Notes under the pieces: model-generated
What the model saw: only the letters and a program-made list of their open reading frames with translations
Told to the model about the DNA's origin: nothing
Databases searched by the model: none
Program-made: the position numbers and the translations under genes
Assembly: GCF_000025545.1 (NCBI RefSeq)
Contig: NC_013889.1
Coordinates: 489,501-553,500 of the forward strand
Length of the DNA: 64,000 nucleotides
Source: Thioalkalivibrio sp. K90mix
GTDB taxonomy: Bacteria > Pseudomonadota > Gammaproteobacteria > Ectothiorhodospirales > Ectothiorhodospiraceae
Direction: 5' to 3'
Part shown: piece after piece, positions 32,989-45,265 of the stretch
How the letters are laid out: each line of letters starts with the position of its first letter
Position numbering within the stretch: the stretch's first letter is position 1

Positions 32989-34851
32989 CTAAAAAAGCAG
33001 GTTGATGACCACCAGCGAGACGGCCATGAACAGCACGGTCATCAGCGAACCGGCGCGCAGGTAGTCGGCCACGCGGTAGCCACCCGGGTCCATGATCAGG
33101 GCGTTCACCTGGTGGGTGGGCAGCAGGAAGGAATTGGAAGCGGCGATGGCGACGATCAGCGCGAATACCCGAGGGTCGGCGTCGATGCCGGCTCCCTGGG
33201 CGACACTGGCGAAGCTGACGGCCAGCGGGACCAGCAGCACGGTGGCGCCCACGTTCGACATCACCAGCGTGAAGAAGGTGGTCAGCAGAAACACCGCGAT
33301 CTGCAGTACCCAGACCGGCATATCCTCCAGTTGCGCCATGCCATTGGTCGCGATCCACTCGCCGGCCCCGGAATTTTCCACCGCGAGGCCCAGCGGGATC
33401 AGCGAGGCGAGCAGGAATACCGTCTTCCAGCTGATACCGCGGTAGGCCTCGTCCATGGCGATCACGCCGGTGAAGACCATCCCCAGCGCGCCGCCCAGCA
33501 ACGCCAGTGCCAGTGGCAGGTCGGTGAACAGCACCAGTCCCAGACCCAGTGCCAGCGAGCCGAGCGCGGCCAGCGGCCGGTGAGTCGCGGGTTCCTCCCG
33601 CCGCCGGCGCGGGTAGCGGCTGGTGACGACGACGAAGTCGCGGTCGTCCTCCAGCGCCTGCAGGTTCTCCCACGGGGTATGCACCACCAGGGTGTCGCCG
33701 GCCTTGAGCGGGGTGTCCGGGACCTCGTCGATGATCAGGTCGTCTCCGCGCTGGATACGCAATACCGAGATGCCGTAGGTGCGGCGCATGCCCCTGTCGC
33801 GCACGGTCTGTCCGATCAGGTCGGAGCCGGGTGGAATGATCACTTCGGCAATCCCGCCGTGGCGGGCCGACAGGGCGCGGGCGAACACGTCCAGTTCGTC
33901 CTTGAGGATCGTGCCGGTGTGATCACAGGTGTTTTCGATGGTGGTGACCGGGCCGAGGATGGCCAGATGCGCACCGCGCTCCAGCTCGATGTCGCGGTTG
34001 GGCTCGATGCGGGTCTCGTCGCCAGTGGTCACCCCGACCACATGCACCCCGAAGGCGGCCTCGAAGTCGCCGACGCGCATCCCGGTCAGCGCGCTGTCGT
34101 CACCCAGGCGCGCCTCGCGTACACCGAAATCCATGCCGTAGACATCGCGGAACCAGGCCGAGGTGGTCTGCACCCGGCTCTCGTCCGGATCCTCGTCGCG
34201 TGGTACGCGCGCCGGCAGGACCCAGTGCCCGAGGATCGCAAAATAGGCAATCAGGGTCGCCAGCAGGGCCAGCCCGATCGGGGTTACGTCGAACAGCCCG
34301 AAGTCGTCCAGGTGTGCGGGCATCAGGTCGTTGAGCAGGATCAGCGGACTGGAGGCGACCAGCGTCAGGGTGCCGCCGACGATCGCGGCGAAGCCCATCG
34401 GCATCAGCAGGCGCGAGCGCGGGATGCGCGCGGCGGCCCCAATGCGGTTGATCACCGGCATGAACAGTGCGGCCGCGCCGATGTTCTGCATGAAGCTGGT
34501 GACGATGCCCACCGCACCGGAGGTCGTGGCCATCACCCGGCGTTCGGTGCCCCCGCCGAAGCGCAGGATCAGATCCGCCAGGCGGTTCATGATGCCGGAA
34601 CGGTCCAGCCCCGTGCCAATGATCATCACCGCGATGATCGCGATCACCGCATTGGAGGCGAAGCCCGAGAACAGCGCTTCGCCCTCGACGATCGGGGCCA
34701 CACCGGGGATCAGTGCCACCATGCCGAGCAGGAACAGCACGCCGAGCGCCGCGAGGTCGATCCGGACGACCTCGGTGACGAACAGCAGGATCGTCAGCCC
34801 CAGCAGGCCGAACACGATCCCCATCTCCAGGGTAAAGGCGACCTCCTCCAT
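32989..34851 (-). CDS. SLC13/DASS-family permease with two TrkA-C domains
   Basis: A 620-residue inner-membrane transporter. About five N-terminal helices include TSFMQNIGAAALFMP, the hairpin motif of the anion/Na+ symporter family; about six C-terminal helices include VMSNVGATVLLVPLA, the second hairpin. Between them (about 215-400) are two RCK_C/TrkA-C cytosolic domains (e.g. LTGMRVGDFEAAFGVHVVG and PGSDLIGQTVRDRGMRRTYG). Family members move sulfate, dicarboxylates or other anions; the substrate here is unknown. Convergent with dnaQ and 16 bp upstream of proS's stop on the same strand. Confidence 0.83.
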   Translation of the reverse strand: MEEVAFTLEMGIVFGLLGLTILLFVTEVVRIDLAALGVLFLLGMVALIPGVAPIVEGEALFSGFASNAVIAIIAVMIIGTGLDRSGIMNRLADLILRFGGGTERRVMATTSGAVGIVTSFMQNIGAAALFMPVINRIGAAARIPRSRLLMPMGFAAIVGGTLTLVASSPLILLNDLMPAHLDDFGLFDVTPIGLALLATLIAYFAILGHWVLPARVPRDEDPDESRVQTTSAWFRDVYGMDFGVREARLGDDSALTGMRVGDFEAAFGVHVVGVTTGDETRIEPNRDIELERGAHLAILGPVTTIENTCDHTGTILKDELDVFARALSARHGGIAEVIIPPGSDLIGQTVRDRGMRRTYGISVLRIQRGDDLIIDEVPDTPLKAGDTLVVHTPWENLQALEDDRDFVVVTSRYPRRRREEPATHRPLAALGSLALGLGLVLFTDLPLALALLGGALGMVFTGVIAMDEAYRGISWKTVFLLASLIPLGLAVENSGAGEWIATNGMAQLEDMPVWVLQIAVFLLTTFFTLVMSNVGATVLLVPLAVSFASVAQGAGIDADPRVFALIVAIAASNSFLLPTHQVNALIMDPGGYRVADYLRAGSLMTVLFMAVSLVVINLLF

Positions 34852-34867
34852 CTGGGTCGCCCCGGGT

Positions 34868-36580
34868 TCAGCCCTGCAGACGTTCGCGCAGGGCGTCGAG
34901 CAGGCCGTCCATCGGCAGGTGTTCGGCCTCGCTGGCGGTGCGCGCCTGGTACTCGAGTTCGCCGGCGTCCAGACCGCGCTCGCCGATGACCAGGCGGTGC
35001 GGGATGCCGATCAGCTCCATGTCGGCGAACATCACCCCGGGGCGCTGTTCGCGATCGTCCAGCAGGACCTGGAAGCCGGCGGCCTCGAGTTCGTCGTGCA
35101 GTTTTTCCGCGGCCTCGCGCACGCGCTGGGACTTCTTCGCGCCGATCGGGCACAGGGCGATGTCGAAGGGCGCAATGGCGGTGGGCCAGCAGATGCCGCG
35201 CTCGTCGGAGTTCTGTTCGATCGCGGCGGCCACCACGCGCGAGACGCCGATACCGTAGCAGCCCATGGTCACCACCTGTTCGCGGCCGTCCTCGTCCAGT
35301 ACGCGGGCGCCCAGTGCCTGGCTGTACTTGTCGCCGAGCTGGAAGATGTGGCCGACCTCGATGCCGCGGCGAATCTCGATCGGGCCGGAGCCGTCCGGGG
35401 CGGGTTCGCCCTCGGTGATGTTGCGCAGGTCGCTGCTCTCCGGCCGCGGCAGATCACGCTCCCAGTTCACCTGTTTCAGGTGATGGCCGTTCTCGTTGGC
35501 CCCGACCACCATGTCGGACATGCCGAGCACCGAATGGTCGGCCAGGACCGGGATCGGGCTGCCGACCGGCCCCAGCGAACCGGGATCGGCACCGAAGGCC
35601 GCCCGGATTTCGGCCGCCTCGGCCATGCGCAGCGGCTCGGCGATCCACGGATGCTTTTCCGCCTTCACGGCATTGAGTTCATGGTCACCGCGCAGGATGA
35701 GGGCGACCAGGTCGGCATCGACCGCCTCGGAGGCGGCGACCACCAGGGTCTTGACGGTCTGCGCGGTCGGGATGTCGAGGAAGTTCGCCAGGTCCTCGAT
35801 CGTATGCACCCCGGGGGTAGCGATCTTTTCCATTTCACCGCTGGGTGGCGGGGCCTGCGCCGGCTGCGGGCACATGGCCAGCTCGACGTTGGCCGCATAG
35901 CCACCCGGGGAGAAGGCGATGGCGTCTTCGCCGGAACTGGCGAGGACGTGGAACTCGTGCGAGGCATTGCCGCCGATCGCGCCGGTGTCGGCCTCCACCG
36001 CGCGGAAATCGAGGCCGCAGCGCTCGAAGATACGGCAGTAGGCATCGTGCATCTGCTGGTAGGTCCGGCTCAGCGAATCGGCGTCGAGGTGGAAGGAGTA
36101 GGCGTCCTTCATCAGGAATTCGCGGGCGCGCATGATGCCGAAACGCGGGCGGCGCTCGTCCCGGAACTTGGTCTGGATCTGGTAGTAGTTCACCGGTAGC
36201 TGGCGATAGCTGCGGATCTCGCGGCGCACGAGATCGGTGATGACCTCCTCGTGAGTCGGGCCGAAGCAGAAGTCGCGTTCGTGGCGATCCTTCAGGCGCA
36301 GCAGCTCGGCTCCGTAGAAGTCCCAGCGACCGGATTCCTGCCACAGCTCGGCCGGCTGCACGGCCGGCATCAGTACCTCCAGCGCACCGGCCCGGTTCAT
36401 CTCCTCGCGCACAATGTTCTCCACCCGGCGCAGTACGCGCAGCCCCAGTGGAAGCCAGGTGTACAGCCCGGCGGCCAGGCGCCGGACATAGCCGGCGCGC
36501 AGCATCAGCTGGTGGGAGACGATCTCGGCGTCGGCCGGGGTTTCCTTCAGGGTGTTCAGCGGGAATTGCGAGACGCGCAT
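34868..36580 (-). CDS. proS: Prolyl-tRNA synthetase, bacterial type with editing domain
   Basis: A 570-residue class II synthetase. Motif 2 is around [21 protein letters not shown]-type sequence (residues about 137-157), motif 3 is in [17 protein letters not shown], and the INS cis-editing domain (about 225-400) removes misacylated alanine. The anticodon-binding domain (about 470-565) is complete. N terminus [20 protein letters not shown] matches the family start. Upstream of it on the same strand is the MIF-like gene, 58 bp away. Confidence 0.97.
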   Translation of the reverse strand: MRVSQFPLNTLKETPADAEIVSHQLMLRAGYVRRLAAGLYTWLPLGLRVLRRVENIVREEMNRAGALEVLMPAVQPAELWQESGRWDFYGAELLRLKDRHERDFCFGPTHEEVITDLVRREIRSYRQLPVNYYQIQTKFRDERRPRFGIMRAREFLMKDAYSFHLDADSLSRTYQQMHDAYCRIFERCGLDFRAVEADTGAIGGNASHEFHVLASSGEDAIAFSPGGYAANVELAMCPQPAQAPPPSGEMEKIATPGVHTIEDLANFLDIPTAQTVKTLVVAASEAVDADLVALILRGDHELNAVKAEKHPWIAEPLRMAEAAEIRAAFGADPGSLGPVGSPIPVLADHSVLGMSDMVVGANENGHHLKQVNWERDLPRPESSDLRNITEGEPAPDGSGPIEIRRGIEVGHIFQLGDKYSQALGARVLDEDGREQVVTMGCYGIGVSRVVAAAIEQNSDERGICWPTAIAPFDIALCPIGAKKSQRVREAAEKLHDELEAAGFQVLLDDREQRPGVMFADMELIGIPHRLVIGERGLDAGELEYQARTASEAEHLPMDGLLDALRERLQG

Positions 36581-36638
36581 CGGGGCAGTCCGTTATCAAG
36601 TGCGTGAGAGAAGTGACGGCCCACCGGGCCGCGAGAAT

Positions 36639-36980
36639 TCAGAACGTCGTGCTGTTGGTGCCCCAGAAGTGGCGCGGGGCGTCGGCGAATTCGATATAGA
36701 CCCGGGCCGGGTCCAGACCCAGTTCGGCCTGCAGGGCGTCGCAGAGCTTGCGTGACAGCTCGCGGGTCAGCCCCTCGGGCAGGCCGATGCTCTTCAGCTC
36801 GCAGTAGGCGAGCGGGTCGGTGCTGCCGGCGAAGCACATCGCCGGGTTGTGCGTGCAGGCGACCATCACGTACCCCTCGGGCTTGCCCAGCCAGTCGGCC
36901 ACCTGCGCGGACAGGCGTTGGCACAGCCCCGCGGGATCGTCGGGCAGGGCGGCGTTGGTCTCGACTCGCAGAAGCGGCAT
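36639..36980 (-). CDS. MIF-family tautomerase
   Basis: A 113-residue member of the macrophage migration inhibitory factor / phenylpyruvate tautomerase family. The catalytic N-terminal proline follows the initiator Met (MPLLRVETN), and KPEGYVMVACTHNPAMCFAGS with AYCELKSIG is the family core. ATG at 36980 is chosen over 37046 because Pro-2 must be exposed and GGGGAGCC precedes it. The physiological substrate in bacteria is unclear. It is upstream of proS and divergent from the RND pair. Confidence 0.88.
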   Translation of the reverse strand: MPLLRVETNAALPDDPAGLCQRLSAQVADWLGKPEGYVMVACTHNPAMCFAGSTDPLAYCELKSIGLPEGLTRELSRKLCDALQAELGLDPARVYIEFADAPRHFWGTNSTTF

Positions 36981-37124
36981 CTCGGCTCCCCTTCGATTGA
37001 CTGAGGCGCCACATGATACGGCCAGTGGGCGGCTCGTGCAGCGCATTGCGGTCGGCTGATGCGGTGGTGCGGGAGGTGTCTATACTCGCGCTAGGGGATT
37101 TCCGATGCGTCTTATGCGCCGCCG

Positions 37125-37153
37125 TTGCTGTCGGCGCGCAATCGGCGTATAAA
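37125..37153 (+). promoter_or_regulatory. Sigma70-type promoter for the RND efflux operon
   Basis: TTGCTG (37125-37130) and TATAAA (37148-37153) are separated by 17 bp, a good match to the sigma70 consensus, and lie 62 bp upstream of the membrane-fusion gene start. The flanking DNA is locally AT-rich. Confidence 0.6.
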
Positions 37154-37168
37154 TTAGAAAACTCTAAT
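37153..37168. promoter_or_regulatory. Operator-like dyad overlapping the RND promoter start site
   Basis: ATTAGA and TCTAAT are perfect arms around AAAC, beginning at the last base of the -10 box and covering the expected start of transcription. TTAG-N6-CTAA dyads are used by winged-helix repressors of the ArsR/BigR type. Repression by an unlinked regulator is inferred; no regulator gene is adjacent. Confidence 0.5.
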
Positions 37169-37214
37169 ATATGTGGGTCCGGCGGGCCCGACAGCACGCA
37201 AGGAATCGAAGCCG

Positions 37215-38256
37215 ATGACACTCAAGTGGATGCGCCCGGCCCTCTGGGGTCTGTTGCTGTTGCCGTTCTCTGCCCAGGCGGACTTCCCGTTCGAGACCGC
37301 GACTGCGGAACGCCAGACCCTCGCTCAGGAACGCATCCTGGATGGCCGGGTCGAGGCTGTGCAGCGTTCCACGATCTCGGCGCAGACCTCCGGGCGTATC
37401 CGCGAGATCTATGTCGATGTCGATGATTTCGTCGAGGCCGACGAGCTGCTGCTGCGGGTCAGCGACTCCGAGCAGCAGGCGCGGGTGAGTCAGGCCGAAG
37501 GGGATCTGGCCGAGGCGCGCGCCCGCTTCAACGAGGCCCGCTCGGAGTTCAACCGCATCCAGGATGTCTTCGACCGGGGCGTCGTCTCGCGCTCGGAGTT
37601 CGAACGGGCCGAGGCCGAGCTGCAGTCAGCCCGGGCGCGTCTGCGCTCCGCCGAGGGGCGGGTCGAGGAGGCCCGCGAGCAGCTCGGCTATACCGAGGTG
37701 TTTGCCCCGTACTCCGGGATTGTCACTGAACGCCATGTCGAGGTGGGTGAATCGGTCAGCCCGGGCTCGCCCCTGCTGTCCGGTATCAGCCTGGATCGGC
37801 TGCGAGTGGAGGTGGACGTGCCGCAGCGGCTGATCCATGCGGTGCGCGAGCGCCGCGAGGCCGAGGTGCTGCTGAATGACGACCGGCGCCTCGCGGCCGA
37901 GAGCCTGACTATTTTCCCCTATGCCGATCCGGCCAGCTCGACCTTCCGTATCCGCGTGAACCTGCCGGAGCAGGAGGATCTGGGCCTGTTTCCCGGCATG
38001 TTCGTGAAAACCGCGTTCTTCCTGAACGAGGTCGAACGCCTGACCGTGCCGCGCGAGGCCGTCGTGTATCGCAGCGAGGTCACCGCGGTCTACGTGATCG
38101 ATGACGAGGACCGCGTGCGCTTTCGTCAGGTCCGTGTGGGGCGCACATACGACGGCTACATCGAGATCCTCGGTGGCCTGGGCGAGGGCGAGCGCGTGGC
38201 GCTGGACCCGGTACACGCAGCGATCTACCTGAAGGAACACCAGCAGGTGGGCGCCG

Positions 38257-38264
<8 letters not shown>
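37215..38264 (+). CDS. RND efflux membrane-fusion (periplasmic adaptor) protein
   Basis: A 349-residue HlyD/AcrA-family adaptor with a cleavable signal (MTLKWMRPALWGLLLLPFSA ending AQA). A lipoyl/barrel-sandwich half-motif (DGRVEAVQRSTISAQTSGRI) surrounds an alpha-helical hairpin coiled coil (about 95-165), then a beta-barrel (about 195-280) and membrane-proximal domain. It bridges the inner-membrane pump and an outer-membrane channel. Its end overlaps the pump start by 8 bp. No TolC-like gene is nearby. Confidence 0.9.
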
Positions 38265-41565
<3,301 letters not shown>

Positions 41566-41572
41566 CGCCAAA

Positions 41573-41605
41573 CTCGGCATTGCGCCCGCGGGTGCAATGC
41601 CGGAG
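41573..41605 (+). terminator. Stem-loop after the RND operon
   Basis: GGCATTGC and GCAATGCC form an 8-bp stem around a 10-base loop, extended by CTC/GAG across a one-base bulge. It begins 7 bp after the pump stop codon. There is no following T-run, so termination is uncertain. Confidence 0.4.
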
Positions 41606-41619
41606 TCCGGACCCGGCGT

Positions 41620-41649
41620 TTTCGCTGCCGGCGCGCGAGCCGCTACAAT
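41620..41649 (+). promoter_or_regulatory. Possible promoter for the 41679 gene
   Basis: TACAAT at 41644-41649 is a good -10 element; TTTCGC at 41620-41625 is a weak -35 with an 18-bp spacer. It lies 29 bp upstream of the small ORF's start and downstream of the putative terminator. Confidence 0.4.
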
Positions 41650-41678
41650 CGCCGCTTTGACCAAACCGGAGTTACCCG

Positions 41679-41897
41679 ATGGATGTCGAGATGGGAGAAG
41701 AGGGCCTGAACGTCCTCGGGATCAGCCGCGAGCAATGCGCGACGCTGGTCGAAGTGCTAAAGGCCAGCGAAGACCAGCGCTTCATGGACGACCCGGAGCT
41801 GCGCAAGCTGTTCAAGCTGCTGGCCGTGCTGCAGAGCGACCTCTGGGACGACATGACCGCCGGACAGTTCGACTTCGCCCCCTACAAGAAGCAGTAA
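41679..41897 (+). CDS. Small acidic protein of unknown function
   Basis: A 72-residue acidic, helical protein not recognised. It starts MDVEMGEEGLNVLGISREQC and contains two predicted helices (LVEVLKASEDQRFM and LRKLFKLLAVLQSDLWDDM). There is no signal or membrane segment and one cysteine at residue 20. Evidence that it is real: its own promoter-like sequence, coding-like composition and tight spacing (30 bp) to the next small gene on the same strand. Function cannot be inferred. Confidence 0.6.
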   Translation: MDVEMGEEGLNVLGISREQCATLVEVLKASEDQRFMDDPELRKLFKLLAVLQSDLWDDMTAGQFDFAPYKKQ

Positions 41898-41927
41898 TCG
41901 CCTGCCGCGCAGGCCCGGAGCCCCCTG

Positions 41928-42134
41928 ATGTCCGACAACGGATCCCGCCGTCCCTCGAACTTCGTAATCGGCAATATCTTCCTCGGCGCGGCCGCGCTGA
42001 TGCTGTTCTTCTTTGTCACCCTGTGGGAGATCCTGGGCGTGGTGGCCCTGGTCCTGTGGATGGCACTGGCGGCTATCGGCGTCTACTTCATCGTGAAGGA
42101 CAAGGACATCAATCCCGGTGGACCGCCCAACTGA
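41928..42134 (+). CDS. Small two-helix membrane protein
   Basis: A 68-residue protein with a short polar N terminus (MSDNGSRRPSN), two hydrophobic segments (about 12-33 and 35-54) and a polar tail KDKDINPGGPPN. Not recognised as a known family. It follows the small acidic protein and is convergent with the SpmA-SpmB fusion. A role as a small inner-membrane accessory subunit is a guess. Confidence 0.6.
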   Translation: MSDNGSRRPSNFVIGNIFLGAAALMLFFFVTLWEILGVVALVLWMALAAIGVYFIVKDKDINPGGPPN

Positions 42135-42155
42135 CCGCGCCACGCGGGAGACCCG

Positions 42156-43535
42156 TTACAGGTACAGGATGGCCACGATGGTCACGGCTGCGATCACCGC
42201 GACGGCGTCGGCGCTCAGCGCGGCGGCCAGGGTGTGGCGCACGCGCTTGACGCCGATCGCGCCGAAGTAGACGGCGAGCACGTAGAAGGTGGTCTCGGTC
42301 GAGCCCTGCAGGGTCGACACCAGGATGCCCACATGGGTGTCCGGGCCGGTGGCCGGGTCCTGCATGATCCCGGCCATGATGCCGTAGGCGCCGGAGCCGG
42401 ACAGGGGTCGCAGCAGGGCCATCGGCAGGGCCTCGGCCGGCAGGCCGAAAGGCGTGGTCAGCGGCCCGACCAGGCCGACAAACATCCCCAGCGCGCCGCT
42501 CTCGCGCAGCATCCCCACCGCGACCAGGATCGCGACCAGATAGGGAATGATGCGCAGGGCGACGTTGAAACCCTCCTTCGCCCCCTCGACGAACACCTCG
42601 TAGACCGGCACGCCGCGGATCACGCCGTAGGACAGGAAGCCGACCACCAGCCCGGGAATAATCCAGGGGGCAATCGCCTGGCCGTACACGATCGTCAGCG
42701 GGATGATCGCGAGCACCCCCAGCAGGACCAGGACCGAGACCCAGGCCGGGTAGCCCTCGCTGGGGACTTCGATGTTCATCGGCTGCTGCTCGCTCGGACG
42801 GTCATCCTGCGTGCGGCGCTGGGCCGAGGGCTCGGGGGCTCCCTCCTGGCCGTCCTCGCGCATCGTTCCCTCCCGTTCGCTGGTCTCATCGGTGGACGGC
42901 GAGTCGGCGTCGGGCGCGCGGGTGGGTGGCGGGCTGCGGAAATAGCGCTGCAGGATCAGCGCACTGGTGATGCCGGCGATGGTCGCGAACAGGGTCGCGA
43001 ACAGGGTGGTCGGAAGGATCGCGGCCGGCGCCTCGGAGCCGAGCGAGGCACGCAGGGCGATCACCCCGGTCGGCAGCAATGTGATGCTGGAGGTGTTGAT
43101 CGCCAGGAACAGCGCCATCGCGTTGGTCGCAGTGCCCGGATGGGGGTTCAGCTTGTCCAGCTCCTGCATCGCGCGGATGCCGAACGGGGTCGCGGCATTG
43201 CCCAGCCCGAGGATGTTGGCGGAGAAGTTCAGGATCATCGCGCCCATCGCCGGGTGCTCCGGCGGGACCGACGGGAACAGACGCACCATCAGCGGGCGCA
43301 GCAGCCGTGCCAGCACGGTCAGCAGGCCGCCGGCCTCGGCGATCTTCATCAGGCCGAGGAACAGCGCCATCACCCCGACCAGCCCCAGCGCCAGCTCCAC
43401 CGCCGAGCCGGCCGCGTCGATCGCGCCCTCGGACAAAGCCTGCATCGGCTGTTCGTCGGGGTCGGTGGACTGGATCTCGCGGATCGCGGCGGTGGCCACG
43501 GCGATCACGATCAGCGCGAGAAAGATCAGATTCAT
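42156..43535 (-). CDS. SpmA-SpmB fusion, nucleoside-recognition (Gate) domain membrane protein
   Basis: A 459-residue membrane protein with two Gate domains. The N-terminal half (1-205) is SpmA-like (MNLIFLALIVIAVATAAIRE, NFSANILGLGNAATPFGIRAMQELD). A charged, disordered linker (about 210-270, TSEREGTMREDGQEGAPEPS) leads to the SpmB-like half (about 275-459, RPLSGSGAYGIMAGIMQ and STLQGSTETTFYVLAVYFGA). In Bacillus the two are separate spore-maturation proteins; in non-sporulating bacteria the fused form is common and its substrate unknown. ATG at 43535. Confidence 0.85.
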   Translation of the reverse strand: MNLIFLALIVIAVATAAIREIQSTDPDEQPMQALSEGAIDAAGSAVELALGLVGVMALFLGLMKIAEAGGLLTVLARLLRPLMVRLFPSVPPEHPAMGAMILNFSANILGLGNAATPFGIRAMQELDKLNPHPGTATNAMALFLAINTSSITLLPTGVIALRASLGSEAPAAILPTTLFATLFATIAGITSALILQRYFRSPPPTRAPDADSPSTDETSEREGTMREDGQEGAPEPSAQRRTQDDRPSEQQPMNIEVPSEGYPAWVSVLVLLGVLAIIPLTIVYGQAIAPWIIPGLVVGFLSYGVIRGVPVYEVFVEGAKEGFNVALRIIPYLVAILVAVGMLRESGALGMFVGLVGPLTTPFGLPAEALPMALLRPLSGSGAYGIMAGIMQDPATGPDTHVGILVSTLQGSTETTFYVLAVYFGAIGVKRVRHTLAAALSADAVAVIAAVTIVAILYL

Positions 43536-43551
43536 GCGCGGTAGTCTGCCA

Positions 43552-44409
43552 TCATCCGCGGTTCTCCCCGCGTGATACACCGCGCAGCACGGCATCCATC
43601 GCCCGAGCCGGGAGCAGCCACCCGAGGAAGGCGAACAGTTTGGTCGGGAAGGTGATGCGGTAGCGCACGCGCGGGCGGCGGGCCTCCAGGGCATGCACCA
43701 CGCAGCGGGTGACCGCCTCCGGCCCGAGGGTGAATGGCGCGTCGGCCTCGGCGTTGGCCATGCGGGCCTCGGCGGCGCGGTAGGTCTCGGCCCAGGGGCT
43801 GTGTTCGCGGTGGATGTGACGGCGGAAGGCCTTCAGGGCGTTGGCGCGGAAGGCGCTGCGGATCGGGCCGGGCTCGACGAGCGCCACATGGATGCCGGTA
43901 CCGTGCAGCTCCTGGCGCAGGGTGTCGCTCAGGCCCTCGATCGCGAACTTGGAGGTCACGTAGGCTCCGCGCAGGCGCAGCGCGGCGAAGCCGAGCACCG
44001 ACGAGTTCTGGATGATGCGGCCCTCGCCGGCGCGGCGCATCGCCGGCAGCACGGCGTTGGTCAGTTCCAGCCAGCCCAGCACGTTGGTCTCCAGCTGTGC
44101 GCGCAGGGTGGCCCGGTTCAGGTCCTCGACCGCGCCGGGCTGGCCGTAGGCCCCGTTGTTGAACAGGCCGTACAGGTGGCCATCGGTACGATGCAGGATC
44201 TCGTTGACCGCGCTATGAATGCTGGCGGAGTCGTCCAGGTCCAGCTGCAGGGCCTCGAAGCCCTCGTTCTTCAGGCGCGAGACATCCTCGCCGCGGCGGG
44301 CGGTGGCGAAGACGCGATAGCCGCGCGCGCGCAGCGCGCGCGCGGCGTGCAGCCCGATGCCGCTGGAGCAGCCGGTAATCAGTACGGCACGGGGCTGGGA
44401 CTCGCTCAC
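43552..44409 (-). CDS. Short-chain dehydrogenase/reductase, substrate unknown
   Basis: A 285-residue classical SDR. TGCSSGIG (residues 12-19) is the cofactor loop, FNNGAYGQPG replaces the NNAG motif, SSVLGF holds the catalytic serine and YVTSK holds Y/K. The C-terminal region (about 235-275, ALEARRPRVRYRITFPTKL) with hydrophobic patches suggests a lipid-like or sterol-like substrate class, as in 17-beta-HSD-like SDRs, but this is only similarity. It lies 10 bp downstream of the DsrE gene and 16 bp upstream of the SpmA-SpmB fusion. Confidence 0.82.
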   Translation of the reverse strand: MSESQPRAVLITGCSSGIGLHAARALRARGYRVFATARRGEDVSRLKNEGFEALQLDLDDSASIHSAVNEILHRTDGHLYGLFNNGAYGQPGAVEDLNRATLRAQLETNVLGWLELTNAVLPAMRRAGEGRIIQNSSVLGFAALRLRGAYVTSKFAIEGLSDTLRQELHGTGIHVALVEPGPIRSAFRANALKAFRRHIHREHSPWAETYRAAEARMANAEADAPFTLGPEAVTRCVVHALEARRPRVRYRITFPTKLFAFLGWLLPARAMDAVLRGVSRGENRG

Positions 44410-44419
44410 CGATTCCGGC

Positions 44420-44797
44420 TCAGTAGGTCAGTGTGGCCACGTCGTCCTCGACGACCTCGCCGATAAAGGCACCCCCGCCGCGCATGCCGTCCAGCTCGGG
44501 GATCGCGTTGTCCAGGGTCAAGCCGTTTTCGTCCATCGCGCCCGCACAGGCATAGAAGCGGCAACCGGCCTCATGGGCATCCTGCATGAAGCTGTAGACC
44601 GACTTCTCGCGCGCCTCGCCCGGGTAGATCTTCTCCGCTACCCCCTGGCGCAGCAGACGGGTCGTGCCGGCGGCAAAGTACATCTCGACTTCCAGATCCA
44701 TCGCGGCGGCGACGGTGGCCTGGAAGAACGGGGCCCCCAGCGTGCCGGGGCGGTCCAGGTCCAGGTTCAGCAGCATGATCACGATCTTTTCGGCCAT
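44420..44797 (-). CDS. DsrE/DsrF-like family protein
   Basis: A 125-residue protein with the DsrE-like fold: a hydrophobic first strand MAEKIVIMLLNLDL, LGAPFFQATVAAAMDLEVEMYF, and cysteines at 79 and 84 (EAGCRFYACAGAMDENGL). DsrE and TusBCD proteins pass persulfide sulfur between carriers; C84 is placed where a reactive cysteine would be expected. No dsrF/dsrH or tus partners are adjacent, so it is a stand-alone member. Linked to the downstream SDR by a 10-bp gap. Confidence 0.8.
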   Translation of the reverse strand: MAEKIVIMLLNLDLDRPGTLGAPFFQATVAAAMDLEVEMYFAAGTTRLLRQGVAEKIYPGEAREKSVYSFMQDAHEAGCRFYACAGAMDENGLTLDNAIPELDGMRGGGAFIGEVVEDDVATLTY

Positions 44798-44891
44798 GAC
44801 GGGTCCTTGCGGGCAGTGCATTCGGGTATGGGGCGAATGATCGGCGCTGCGCTCGCGCGGCGCAAACACGGATTGTCGCCGGGGAAAGCCT

Positions 44892-44920
44892 TTTATTCGC
44901 GTGAAACGCCCGCATAATAC
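44892..44920 (+). promoter_or_regulatory. Possible promoter for the FmdB-DUF502-aspS genes
   Basis: TTATTC (44893-44898) and TAATAC (44915-44920), spacer 16 bp, in a short AT-rich patch 58 bp before the FmdB start. This is the best candidate in the divergent 44798-44977 interval. Confidence 0.35.
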
Positions 44921-44977
44921 GCCTCGAACCGTTTTGTTGCGGCCGTTGTGCGGACGCGAAGCCTGAGGAATACACGC

Positions 44978-45262
44978 ATGCCCATTTACGAGTATCAGTG
45001 CAAGGATTGTGGCGAGATCTCCGAGATCCTGCAGAAGATATCCGATCCGCCGGCCACCACCTGCCCCGAGTGTGGCGCCGAGGCCCTGACCAAGCAGGTC
45101 TCCGCCGCGGGCTTTCGCCTGGCGGGGGGCGGCTGGTACGAGACCGACTTCAAGAAGGACGGCAAGCGCAACCTGAAGGATGGCGGCGGGGCCGGCAAGA
45201 GCGATTCGGCGGCTTCCGGCAAGTCCGAGGCGACTCCCAAAGCGGCGGCGACCGGCACCTGA
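44978..45262 (+). CDS. FmdB-family zinc-ribbon protein
   Basis: A 94-residue protein with an N-terminal zinc ribbon (C8, C11, C29, C32 in YECQ-like MPIYEYQCKDCG and TTCPECG). A low-complexity tail rich in Gly, Lys, Ser and Ala follows. ATG at 44978 has GAGGAA about 8 bases upstream. The family's role is unknown; named after a formamidase regulator. It commonly precedes DUF502 and aspS in gammaproteobacteria, as here. Confidence 0.88.
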   Translation: MPIYEYQCKDCGEISEILQKISDPPATTCPECGAEALTKQVSAAGFRLAGGGWYETDFKKDGKRNLKDGGGAGKSDSAASGKSEATPKAAATGT

Positions 45263-45265
45263 TCG

